NCBI GenBank assembly: GCA_021786915.1
Contig: JAJYMP010000554.1
Coordinates: forward strand, 1-6,721
DNA: 6,721 bases
Reading direction: 5' to 3'
From: Chloroflexota bacterium
Lineage (GTDB): Bacteria > Chloroflexota > Limnocylindria > Limnocylindrales > CSP1-4
The translations under genes were made by a program, and so were the position numbers. Under the pieces are notes generated by a model. The model saw only the letters and a list, made by a program, of their open reading frames with translations, was not told where the DNA came from and did not search any database. This document shows positions 1 to 5,905 of the stretch, piece after piece; the first letter of the stretch is position 1, and each line of letters starts with the position of its first letter.

Positions 1-101
1 CAACGAGCGCGGGGCCAGCGCATCGGGGCACTAGGCCTCGTCGGGGCATCCGGGGCCGGGGCCGGTCCGAGGGGATCCGGTCCCGACCGTCGCGCCGCCG
101 C

Positions 102-147
102 GGCCGCCCGCCGCGGGCCGCCCGCCGCGGGCCGCCCGCCGCGGGCC
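102..147. repeat. 14-bp GC-only tandem repeat, about 3.3 copies
   Basis: The unit GGCCGCCCGCCGCG occurs three times without mismatch at 102-115, 116-129 and 130-143, followed by the first four bases of a fourth copy. Each copy contains GCCCG, then CCG, then CGGGC, so each can fold into a small hairpin and the array can pair with itself in several registers. It ends about 70 bases before the endonuclease IV start. It may be a simple slippage product. It could also act as a structured barrier or terminator for an upstream gene, but it has no T-run. Confidence 0.85.
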
Positions 148-203
148 TCCCCTCGCCGCCCCCGCCCTGCGCACCGCGGACCACGCCGCCGGACCACGGC
201 GGA

Positions 204-209
204 TAGGCT
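204..209 (+). promoter_or_regulatory. Probable -10 box (TAGGCT) for a leaderless transcript
   Basis: TAGGCT fits the TANNNT -10 consensus and ends six bases before the ATG at 216. That spacing would put the transcription start at or next to the A of the start codon. No Shine-Dalgarno sequence is visible between the hexamer and the ATG, which fits leaderless initiation, a mode common in several high-GC phyla. No convincing -35 element is present about 17 bases further upstream. The call rests on one short hexamer in an otherwise GC-only region. Confidence 0.45.
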
Positions 210-215
210 TGCGGC

Positions 216-1190
216 ATGCTCCCGAACGGCCGACGCCTGGGCCCCCACCTCCCGCTCGCGACGGGCATGGTCCGCGCCGCCGAGCGCGCGGGTGCGATCG
301 GCGCCACGGCCATCCAGGTCTTCGTGGACAACCCGACCTCCTGGCGCCGCCGCCCGGCCCCGCCCGATGAGCTGCCGACGTTTCGAGACCGGCTCGCCGC
401 CCAGGACATCACCCCCATCTCGGTCCACGCGCCGTATCTCGTGAACCTCGCCACGCCCGACGACGACGTGTGGGCGCGCTCCATCGAGCTGCTGGCGAGC
501 GAGCTGCGCGTCGCCGCGGCTTATGGGGCCGCCTTCGTCAACGTGCACACGGGCTCGCATCGCGGCGCAGGGGTCGAGGTGGGCATCTCGCGGATTGCCG
601 AGGGCCTCCGGCGCGCCGTGGAGCGCGCGGGCGAGACGGGCGACGGCGTCGTGGTGGTCCTCGAGAACGGGCCGGGCGCCGGCTTCGGGCTCGGCAGGTC
701 GCCGGACGAGCTCGGCGCGATCGACCGGGCGGCGACGGCCGCGGGCATGCCTCGGCATCGGCTGGGCTTCTGCCTCGACACGGCGCACCTCTGGGGCGCC
801 GGCTACGACATCGGCTCCGGCGAGGGGGTGGACGAGCTGCTGGCGCTGTTCGCCGCGCAGGTTGGCATCGACCGGCTCCGGCTGGTCCACCTCAACGACT
901 CGCGCTCGGCCATGGGTTCGGGCTCGGACCGCCACGAGCACCTGGGCGGCGGGCGCATCGGCACCGACGGCCTCGCCCGGTTCCTGGTCCATCCGGCGCT
1001 GCACGGGGTGGCGTACATCATCGAGGCGCCCGGCATGGAGGAGGGCTGGGACGAGGTCAACCTGGCGCGGGCACGCGACCTGGCGGCGGGCCTGCCGCTG
1101 GCGCCGCTGCCGCCCTCGGCGTTCCAGACGCGCAGCGCTCGAGGCCGCTCCGCACCGCCCGAGCCCGACGCCGTGGCGCCCGGTTCGTGA
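216..1190 (+). CDS. nfo: Endonuclease IV-type AP endonuclease (Nfo/AP2 family)
   Basis: This 324-residue protein belongs to the AP endonuclease family 2 TIM-barrel enzymes, which cut DNA 5' of abasic sites in base excision repair using a three-zinc centre in the cytoplasm. By comparison with the E. coli family motifs, all nine metal ligands appear to be present: H71 in HAPYLVNLA, H111 in VNVHTGSH, E150 in LEN, D188 and H191 in the signature FCLDTAHLWGAGYD, H225 in LVHLNDS, D238 and H240 in DRHEHLGGGRIG, and E270 in IIEAPG. The fold should end near residue 292. The last 30 or so residues are a Pro/Ala/Arg/Ser-rich tail, making it longer than the usual 280 or so. The ATG lies directly after a -10-like hexamer and no Shine-Dalgarno site is seen. 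The TGA overlaps the next gene's GTG. A related TIM-barrel sugar isomerase is unlikely given the complete zinc set. Confidence 0.93.
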   Translation: MLPNGRRLGPHLPLATGMVRAAERAGAIGATAIQVFVDNPTSWRRRPAPPDELPTFRDRLAAQDITPISVHAPYLVNLATPDDDVWARSIELLASELRVAAAYGAAFVNVHTGSHRGAGVEVGISRIAEGLRRAVERAGETGDGVVVVLENGPGAGFGLGRSPDELGAIDRAATAAGMPRHRLGFCLDTAHLWGAGYDIGSGEGVDELLALFAAQVGIDRLRLVHLNDSRSAMGSGSDRHEHLGGGRIGTDGLARFLVHPALHGVAYIIEAPGMEEGWDEVNLARARDLAAGLPLAPLPPSAFQTRSARGRSAPPEPDAVAPGS

Positions 1191-2977
1191 AGGCCGACGT
1201 CGACGACCCGCTCGCGGGCGCGGTGGCAGCGAGCTCGGCCCGGCGCGGTCGCGACCGCGACCGCACGCAGCGCCGCCGCGACCAGCGCCGCTGGCTGGAG
1301 CTGGCCCTGCTCGCCGCGATCCTCGTGCTCGCCGCGCTCCTCCGCCTCCCCGGCCTGGACCAGCGCGGGCAGTGGGACTCGGACCAGGGCCACGACATGG
1401 AGGTGCTCGCAGGACTCATCCATGGGCGGCTGCCGCTGCTGGGGCCGGTCACCTCGGTGGGGACCTTCCACCACGGGGCGCTCTACTACTACCTGCTCGC
1501 GCCCGCGGCGCTGATCTCGGGTGCCGACCCGGTGGCGATCACGGCCGAGATCGCCCTCCTCGGGGTCGCTGCAGTCGCTGCGACGTGGTGGCTGGCGCGG
1601 CTCGTCGGCGGCCCTGTGGCCGCTGCCGTGGCCGCGCTGCTCCTCGCGGTGTCGCCCGCGGGCATCAGCGAGTCGACGTTCATCTGGAACCCCAACCCGA
1701 TCCCGCTGTTCGCCGCCATGGCCGTGGGGGGCGCGATCCAGGGTCGCCGGACGGGAGGCGTCCGCTGGTGGCTGCTCGCCGCCGTGGGGACGATGGCCAC
1801 GATGCAGCTGCACTGGCTGGGCGGCGTGCTCGCGGTCCCGGTGGCGGGAATGTGGGCGTGGGAGCTCCTGCGGCTCAGGCGAGCGGGGCGGAAGAGCGCG
1901 TCGCACCTCCGGGCGGGCTTGGCCGGCGCGCTCGTGCTCGTCGCCGGCTACGTCCCGCTCGTCATCCACGAGCTCAGGAGCGACTTCTCCGAGGTGCGCG
2001 CGCTGCTCGCTTACCTGGGCGGGGCCGGCGGCGGGACCGCGCAGGTAGGGATCCTCGAGCGCCTTGTGATGGTCGTCCTCCGGACGCTCACCTGGCCGAT
2101 CGCGGGCCTCGTCACCGACCGGCCCACGGCGTCGCTGGCAGCGATGGCGATCGTGGTGGCGCTGGGCGCGGCCGCGCTGCTGCTGCCCTGGCGACGCGAC
2201 CGGGCGCGGGTGAGCGAGAACGCGGACGGGCCGCAGCGCTGGCCCGACTCGGGCGTGATCGAGCGCTGGCCCGTCGCGTGGCTCCTCGGGACGTTCGCCT
2301 TCTCCGCCGTCGCCCTGGCCGTCCTCGCGCCGAGCCTCGCGGTGGTGGCGCCCGGCCTCCCGAACGACCACTACCACGCGTTCCTGGACCCGGTGGTGCT
2401 GGCGCTGGCCGGGACCGGCGCGGCCCGGCTCGCGCAGGCTGCGCGTCGTCCCGCCCTGGATCGCCCGATATCGGCGGCACGGCTGCTGGGACCGGCCGCA
2501 GCCGTCGTGCTCACGGCGGGCGCGGGGGCGATCGCGGTCACAGCCTGGCCCCCTGCGGTCTCTCCCGACGGCGGTTGGCGCCTCGCGGACGCCGCGGCCG
2601 CCCGGGTCGTCGATGTGGTCGATGCCGGGTGGCCGCCCGACGAGCCGAGGCTGCTCGTCAGCCTGCCCGCGTTCAAGCCCGACGACGCGATGCGCTTCCC
2701 GCTGACCCGGCGCGGCATGGTCCTCCAGCCGCCGATCGCCAACCAGCCGGCGGGCGCGACCCTCCCGGTCGGCGTCGTCATCGTCGTCTGCGACCCGCTG
2801 TTCGACGACGTCACCGGCGCCCCCTGCGGCAGCCTGGCCGAGGACCAGTGGCTGTCCGATGCCTACCCCCCGAGCAGCATGCGGCCCGTCGAGCTGTTCC
2901 GAGCCGGCTCGCGCCGCGTCATCTCCGTCTACGCGCCATCGCGACTGGCCGTCGCGCCTCCGGGCGCTCCGAGCTGA
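1187..2977 (+). CDS. GT-C (GT39/PMT/ArnT-like) membrane glycosyltransferase
   Basis: This 596-residue integral membrane protein resembles the GT39/ArnT/PMT-type glycosyltransferases, which move a sugar from a polyprenyl-phosphate carrier to an acceptor on the outer face of the membrane. The N-terminus is a very basic cytoplasmic stretch (residues 19-36), followed by a first membrane helix at about 37-54. The first external loop carries WDSDQGHD (acidic D64, D66, D70), where this superfamily keeps its catalytic acidic residues. FHHGALYYYLLAP (94-106) matches the family's HxPLYY-type motif. Further helices lie near 117-138, 143-160, 169-186, 192-225, 243-261, 316-334, 362-385, 396-416 and 433-455. 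A soluble region of about 140 residues follows, probably external, with C535 and C547 that could form a disulfide. The GTG start overlaps the upstream stop in GTGA, implying translational coupling. An upstream extension of this frame is out-of-frame shadow of the endonuclease gene. Donor and acceptor cannot be told. Confidence 0.82.
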   Translation: MKADVDDPLAGAVAASSARRGRDRDRTQRRRDQRRWLELALLAAILVLAALLRLPGLDQRGQWDSDQGHDMEVLAGLIHGRLPLLGPVTSVGTFHHGALYYYLLAPAALISGADPVAITAEIALLGVAAVAATWWLARLVGGPVAAAVAALLLAVSPAGISESTFIWNPNPIPLFAAMAVGGAIQGRRTGGVRWWLLAAVGTMATMQLHWLGGVLAVPVAGMWAWELLRLRRAGRKSASHLRAGLAGALVLVAGYVPLVIHELRSDFSEVRALLAYLGGAGGGTAQVGILERLVMVVLRTLTWPIAGLVTDRPTASLAAMAIVVALGAAALLLPWRRDRARVSENADGPQRWPDSGVIERWPVAWLLGTFAFSAVALAVLAPSLAVVAPGLPNDHYHAFLDPVVLALAGTGAARLAQAARRPALDRPISAARLLGPAAAVVLTAGAGAIAVTAWPPAVSPDGGWRLADAAAARVVDVVDAGWPPDEPRLLVSLPAFKPDDAMRFPLTRRGMVLQPPIANQPAGATLPVGVVIVVCDPLFDDVTGAPCGSLAEDQWLSDAYPPSSMRPVELFRAGSRRVISVYAPSRLAVAPPGAPS

Positions 2978-2983
2978 GGCGGC

Positions 2984-3013
2984 GCCGGGCGCCAGACAGC
3001 CGGGCGCCAGACA
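2984..3013. repeat. 15-bp perfect tandem duplication
   Basis: GCCGGGCGCCAGACA occurs twice back to back, at 2984-2998 and 2999-3013. The pair begins six bases after the glycosyltransferase stop codon and ends just before the intergenic hairpin. Each copy contains the small palindrome GGCGCC. It looks like a recent slippage duplication. No function is visible. Confidence 0.9.
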
Positions 3014-3016
3014 AAT

Positions 3017-3049
3017 GCGAACGCCGGCCCCTGCAAGACCGGCGTTCGC
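3017..3049 (-). terminator. Strong hairpin between convergent genes, likely intrinsic terminator
   Basis: The arms 3017-3027 (GCGAACGCCGG) and 3039-3049 (CCGGCGTTCGC) pair perfectly over 11 bp around an 11-base loop. On the minus strand the stem is followed by ATTTGTCTGG, a short T-rich stretch, and it starts 49 bases after the stop of the XRE gene. On the plus strand it follows the glycosyltransferase stop by 39 bases but is trailed by TGTCCCC, which lacks a T-run. It therefore suits the minus-strand unit best, and may also block read-through from the plus-strand operon. Confidence 0.75.
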
Positions 3050-3098
3050 TGTCCCCGAGACCCGGGCGTGCCTGCGCCGGGTCGTGCCAGAGGTGTGG

Positions 3099-3656
3099 TC
3101 AGGGTCGGCCCGGTGTGCGAGCCGGGGGCCGGGCCATCGGCCGCGGCGCGCCGTAGCGCGGCGGGGCGGGACGGACGGCCGTCTGGGCGGCGGCGGCGCT
3201 GTACAGGGGAGGCCGGGGCCCGTAGCCATTGGGCGCCGACATCGTTCCGCCGGTGGTGCTGCCGACGCCTGATTCGGCAGCAACGGGGGGCGCATACGCG
3301 CGGTTGAACCGGCGAAGCCGGACCGCCAGGTAGTACTCCATGATCTGACGGACCTGCGGTTCCGAGAGGGCCTCGTCCGCGCGCAGGGCGTACTCGACGC
3401 GAGCGGTCGGGTTCTGGGGCCCGATCGACACGACGCCGAGGGCACCCGCCGTGTCCGTGTCCTCGCGGATCTCGCGCAGGCCGCGAGCCAACTTGGTCGC
3501 CGTGCCCAGCGACGGCATCCGATCCCCCCGGATGAGCCTCGAGATGGTCGAGTGGTCAACCCCGGACTGCTGGGCGAGCTGGCGCTGCGACATCTTCTTG
3601 GCCTTGAGCTGTGCTCGCAGCCATTCGTTGAATGCGCGGCCGTTCTCGGTGGTCAT
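3099..3656 (-). CDS. XRE-family helix-turn-helix protein with Pro/Ala-rich tail
   Basis: The predicted product has 185 residues. Residues 12-60 form a Cro/C1-type helix-turn-helix: KMSQRQLAQQSGV supplies the first helices and turn, DHSTISRLIRGDR the recognition helix, and MPSLGTATKLARGL the closing helix. A middle region (about 80-120) contains an amphipathic stretch ending EPQVRQIMEYYLAVRLRRF that could mediate dimerisation. From about 122 the chain is low in complexity, rich in Pro, Ala, Gly, Arg and Tyr, and probably disordered. I chose ATG at 3656 because an AAGG sits five bases upstream and the helix-turn-helix begins soon after. A TTG at 3731 would add 25 residues without family support. 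It is probably a cytoplasmic transcription regulator. Its targets are unknown, and it may be the last gene of the minus-strand cluster or have its own promoter. Confidence 0.85.
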   Translation of the reverse strand: MTTENGRAFNEWLRAQLKAKKMSQRQLAQQSGVDHSTISRLIRGDRMPSLGTATKLARGLREIREDTDTAGALGVVSIGPQNPTARVEYALRADEALSEPQVRQIMEYYLAVRLRRFNRAYAPPVAAESGVGSTTGGTMSAPNGYGPRPPLYSAAAAQTAVRPAPPRYGAPRPMARPPARTPGRP

Positions 3657-3661
3657 CGCTG

Positions 3662-3665
3662 CCTT
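3662..3665 (-). promoter_or_regulatory. Shine-Dalgarno-like AAGG deciding the XRE start
   Basis: Read on the minus strand, AAGG lies five bases before the ATG at 3656 (context CCAAGCAAGGCAGCG). It is short, but it is among the few ribosome-binding-like sites in the window and favours this ATG over the TTG 75 bases upstream. Confidence 0.45.
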
Positions 3666-3765
3666 GCTTGGGCTCCCGCGGTTGTTCCGCAGGCTCACCA
3701 GAAGTGTCGGCGGGATGCCCGGGACTCCCAATCACCCGTTGGTACTCGCGAGCGGTGACCGAATG

Positions 3766-3788
3766 CCGCCACCGCGGTGCGGTGGCGG
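3766..3788. promoter_or_regulatory. Perfect 10-bp inverted repeat upstream of the XRE gene
   Basis: CCGCCACCGC (3766-3775) and GCGGTGGCGG (3779-3788) are exact reverse complements separated by GGT. The element lies about 110 bases upstream of the XRE start on the minus strand and about 90 bases after the stop of the flippase-like gene. No T-run follows on either strand, so it is a poor classic terminator. An operator for the neighbouring regulator is possible but unproven. Nearby, CTCGCGAG (3745-3752) is a further perfect palindrome. Confidence 0.55.
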
Positions 3789-3822
3789 GCGGTCGCGTGG
3801 GGTGCGGGGATGACCCGATCGG

Positions 3823-3846
3823 CAGGGGTCCGAGCCGGGACCCCTG
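3823..3846 (-). terminator. Hairpin just after the flippase-like gene, terminator-like
   Basis: CAGGGGTCC (3823-3831) and GGACCCCTG (3838-3846) pair perfectly over 9 bp around a GAGCCG loop. On the minus strand the stem begins 29 bases after the TAG of the flippase-like gene, the expected place for a terminator or 3'-end stabilising stem. The bases after it read CCGATCGGGTCATCC with no T-run, so termination would be weak or factor-dependent. Confidence 0.5.
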
Positions 3847-3875
3847 GTGCCGCCCACGCCGGGACCCCCTCGCCC

Positions 3876-4988
3876 CTACGCGGGGAGCGCCAGCTCGTCC
3901 ACCGGCCCCGACCCTGGGGCCAGGCCCGCGCCGCGCCGCTTGCCCGAGACCGCGTACAGGATGCCGCCGAGGACGATGATCGAGAACACGCTGATCACCC
4001 GGTCCACGATGACGATCGTGGCGGCCTCCTGGGCCGGCACCCCGTAGGCGAGGGTCAGCACGGCGCTCACCCCCAGCTCGACGGTGCCAAGACCAGCCGG
4101 GCTGAGGGGCACCGCGGTCAGCAGCGAGCCGATGAGCGCCACGAAGAACGCGCCCGAGAGCCCCATCTCGACGTTGGGGAAGCCGAGGGCCTGGATGACG
4201 AAGAACAGGCGGAAGCCCTCGGTGGCCCAGATGAGGCCGGTGAGCCCGACGAGCGGCGGGAGCTGCCGCACGCCGATCGCGCCGAACACGCCCTCCTCGA
4301 ACTTGTCGTAGAGGACGATGAAGCGGTGCGGCACGTGGAGCCGGACCAGGATCCCGCGGCCGAAGTTGCGCAGCGTCAGGAGGAGCGCCGCCATGCCGAT
4401 GATGACCACGACGCCGAGCGCCACCACGAACTGGATCTCGGGCGGAAACCCGTTGCGGAAGCTCCAGAAGCCGGCCGCGAGGCCCATCACGGCGATGGCG
4501 AAGATGTCGAGCAACCGCTCGATGAACACCGTGCCGAAGGTGCGCGACAACGAGGCGCTCGCGGCGTTGAGCTTGAGCAGGTAGGCGCGGTAGACGTCGC
4601 CGAGCTTGGCCGGCACGAGGCAGTTGACGAGCCACGAGAGGAACAGGATCTCGGTCGCGTCCCGGGTGCCCAGGTGGAACCGCGTGGCCGCGAGGATCCG
4701 GGCCCAGCGGTAGCCGCGGAGCGGGAACCCGATGTAGAAGACGACGAACGCGCCCAGGAGGAGCAGCTTGTTGGACTGGTCGACGCCCTGCACCAGCTTC
4801 GCCACGTCGACGTTGAACGCCACCCGGAAGACCAGCACCACGAGCACGATCGGGACGACGATCGAGAGGATCGTCTTCGGCTGCCGCAGGCGCCGGCCGA
4901 GCGAGACGGTGTCCTCGGGCTGGCTGTCGCGCTGCCGGCGGAGGTCGTCGCTGGCGTCGGGACCGGGCTGTGACACGGGCGGCTCCAT
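3876..4988 (-). CDS. Flippase-like membrane protein (UPF0104 / LPG-synthase TM domain)
   Basis: The 370-residue product matches the UPF0104 family, equivalent to the membrane domain of MprF-type lysylphosphatidylglycerol synthases. It ends soon after its last helix and lacks the soluble aminoacyl-transfer domain of MprF, so lysyl-lipid synthesis is not supported. After a charged cytoplasmic lead (1-38), hydrophobic helices lie near 39-58, 74-90, 157-175, 185-206, 245-267, 278-298 and 322-348. Family motifs are visible: FPLRGYRWARIL (88-99), NCLVPAKLGDVYRAYLL (122-138), FIERLLDIFAI (155-165) and PLSPAGLGTVE (294-304). A role in moving or handling lipid or lipid-linked molecules in the cytoplasmic membrane is inferred from the family. 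The ATG at 4988 shares one base with the PHP gene's stop (TGATG), so translation is probably coupled. An in-frame GTG at 5021 lies inside the PHP gene and is less likely. Confidence 0.85.
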   Translation of the reverse strand: MEPPVSQPGPDASDDLRRQRDSQPEDTVSLGRRLRQPKTILSIVVPIVLVVLVFRVAFNVDVAKLVQGVDQSNKLLLLGAFVVFYIGFPLRGYRWARILAATRFHLGTRDATEILFLSWLVNCLVPAKLGDVYRAYLLKLNAASASLSRTFGTVFIERLLDIFAIAVMGLAAGFWSFRNGFPPEIQFVVALGVVVIIGMAALLLTLRNFGRGILVRLHVPHRFIVLYDKFEEGVFGAIGVRQLPPLVGLTGLIWATEGFRLFFVIQALGFPNVEMGLSGAFFVALIGSLLTAVPLSPAGLGTVELGVSAVLTLAYGVPAQEAATIVIVDRVISVFSIIVLGGILYAVSGKRRGAGLAPGSGPVDELALPA

Positions 4989-5695
4989 CAGGCGTCGCCC
5001 GGCGAGTCGGCGGACGACCACGGCACGCGCGTGTTGCCCCGCGCGCGGTTGACCAGCTTGGAGATCGGGGTGAGAGCCCTCACGATATACGAAGCGCGGC
5101 CGGGGACGATCTCCAGGGCTCGGAGCGCGGCCAGGACGCCCGTCGGCGTGGACGGGTCGCCCTCGACGATGTTGTAGGCGACGCCCACCTCGACGACGCT
5201 GTGCGCGTCCGATGCGGCGATGCCCGGCAGCCCGAGCTCGCGCGCGAAGGCCGCCGCCCGCTCGTTGCCCGAGCCGCCGATGACGCGCGCGTTGTACGCC
5301 TCGACCCAGTCCACCAGCGCGCCGATGGCCTCGAGGCGCGGGTCCCTGAGCATCGACCCGCGGTGGTGGTCGAAGGGGTGCGGGATGCCGACCAGCCCGC
5401 CCTGCGCCCGCACGGCCGCGATCGTCTCAGGCGCCGGCCGCCCCGGCGGGACCGCCCCCTCGAGGAACAGCGCGATGAGGTCCCCGTCGGCGGTCTTGAC
5501 CTCCTCGCCGATGATCACGGTCAGCCCGGCCGGGGCAGCGTCGCGTCCCCGGAGCGCCCCGTCGATCTTGTCGTGGTCGGTGATCGCAAGATGCGTGAGC
5601 CCCCGCTTCGCTGCCGTCCGCACGACGCTCTCGGGCGAGGCCAGGCAGTCGAACGACGCCGACGTGTGACAGTGGAGGTCGATGAAGGCCCTCAC
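4988..5695 (-). CDS. PHP-domain metal-dependent phosphoesterase
   Basis: This 235-residue protein is a stand-alone PHP domain, a metal-dependent hydrolase fold acting on phosphate esters or nucleic-acid ends. The motifs appear complete: DLHCHTSAS (H8, H10), D16, TDHD (D40, H41), GEEVKT (E64/E65), IPHPFDHHRG (H106, H110/H111), E132 in VEAYNAR, and ASDAH (D163, H165). The chain is shorter than TrpH/YciV-type enzymes and lacks polymerase or histidinol-phosphatase neighbours, so the substrate is not known. The C-terminal segment YIVRALTPISKLVNRARG is basic and may contact nucleic acid, lipid head groups or a partner. GTG at 5695 is the only sensible start because the DLHCH motif begins at residue 6. 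No good Shine-Dalgarno site precedes it. The stop overlaps the next gene by one base, indicating an operon with the flippase-like protein. Confidence 0.87.
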   Translation of the reverse strand: MRAFIDLHCHTSASFDCLASPESVVRTAAKRGLTHLAITDHDKIDGALRGRDAAPAGLTVIIGEEVKTADGDLIALFLEGAVPPGRPAPETIAAVRAQGGLVGIPHPFDHHRGSMLRDPRLEAIGALVDWVEAYNARVIGGSGNERAAAFARELGLPGIAASDAHSVVEVGVAYNIVEGDPSTPTGVLAALRALEIVPGRASYIVRALTPISKLVNRARGNTRVPWSSADSPGDA

Positions 5696-5905
5696 CGGAG
5701 GAGCCCCGTGGGTCGGGGTGTGGTGCGCTCCGCACCCTCCCCCACCACGAGCGACCCTGCGTGGGGCCGTGTGTCGCCCGGGCGCCCGTGGGCGTGGAGC
5801 CGGCTCACGATTGAGCGGGGCGGCATCGGCGGACGGCCACGCGGAGGCGGCCTTGGGCCGAAGGCCCGCCAGCCGCCGGAGCTGGCTGGCCGCCGCTACC
5901 GCCCA
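5696..5905. other. Hairpin-rich gap between mreB and the PHP gene
   Basis: No gene is supported here; the open frames are short and have no recognisable content. Besides the terminator-like stems at 5849-5890, two small inverted repeats are present: GGTGCG/CGCACC at 5722-5727 and 5731-5736 with a three-base loop, and GCTCA/TGAGC at 5803-5807 and 5812-5816. A promoter for the PHP operon would be expected in this gap. I could not find a convincing TANNNT box on the minus strand, so read-through from mreB is possible. Confidence 0.55.
5849..5890 (-). terminator. Two adjacent hairpins after mreB, terminator-like
   Basis: Going down the minus strand from the mreB stop, the first stem pairs 5884-5890 with 5868-5874 (GCCAGCC/GGCTGGC, nine-base loop) and starts 15 bases after the stop codon. 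The second pairs 5861-5866 with 5849-5854 (GGCCTT/AAGGCC), or alternatively GGGCC/GGCCC (5855-5859 with 5863-5867) around a UUC loop. Neither has a following T-run. Position and strength suggest a 3'-end structure, possibly with factor-dependent termination. Confidence 0.45.

Larger units (their letters stand above)
1..215. other. GC-rich leader upstream of the endonuclease IV gene
   Basis: No gene can be assigned with confidence in this stretch. One forward frame begins open at the window edge and reaches TAG at 32-34 after ten codons (reading NERGASASGH). That could be the tail of an upstream plus-strand gene, but ten codons cannot establish it. The rest is almost entirely G and C, with short repeated CGGGGC-type words around 22-60, a 14-bp tandem repeat at 102-147, and a promoter-like hexamer just before the first start codon. 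A minus-strand gene starting near 49 and leaving the window is also possible and cannot be tested from here. Confidence 0.5.

Noticed and set aside
102..147. A CRISPR array
   Set aside because: The 14-bp units are directly adjacent with no spacers and are far shorter than CRISPR repeats.
470..1186. An upstream extension of the glycosyltransferase frame that would give an 835-residue protein
   Set aside because: This part is out of frame within the endonuclease IV gene, whose reading frame is proven by its zinc-ligand motifs. The basic segment and first helix begin properly from the GTG at 1187.
3017..3049. A tRNA or small structured RNA at the convergent-gene hairpin
   Set aside because: There is one simple stem and loop, with no cloverleaf, T-loop or anticodon arm. 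Placement between converging gene ends fits a terminator.
523..3156. An 877-codon plus-strand frame overlapping both plus-strand genes
   Set aside because: It has Arg/Ala/Gly-rich low-complexity content, no motifs and no membrane pattern. It is a third-frame shadow of real genes.
803..3559. A 918-codon open frame on the minus strand, antisense to the endonuclease and glycosyltransferase genes
   Set aside because: Its translation is rich in Arg, Pro, Gly and Ala without any domain motif, and it runs opposite two genes with clear family motifs. Long antisense frames are expected in very high-GC DNA, where stop codons are rare.
3657..3731. A longer XRE protein starting at TTG 3731
   Set aside because: The extra 25 residues have no family support, TTG is a weak start, and the ATG at 3656 has an AAGG at suitable spacing.
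3777..4973. A 398-codon plus-strand frame rich in Glu, Asp, His and Arg opposite the flippase-like gene
   Set aside because: It is a mirror of a hydrophobic membrane-protein gene: antisense of Leu/Val/Phe codons gives charged residues. No domain is visible.
3876..4988. Full MprF-type lysylphosphatidylglycerol synthase
   Set aside because: Only the membrane domain is present. The protein ends soon after the last helix and lacks the C-terminal aminoacyl-transferase domain.
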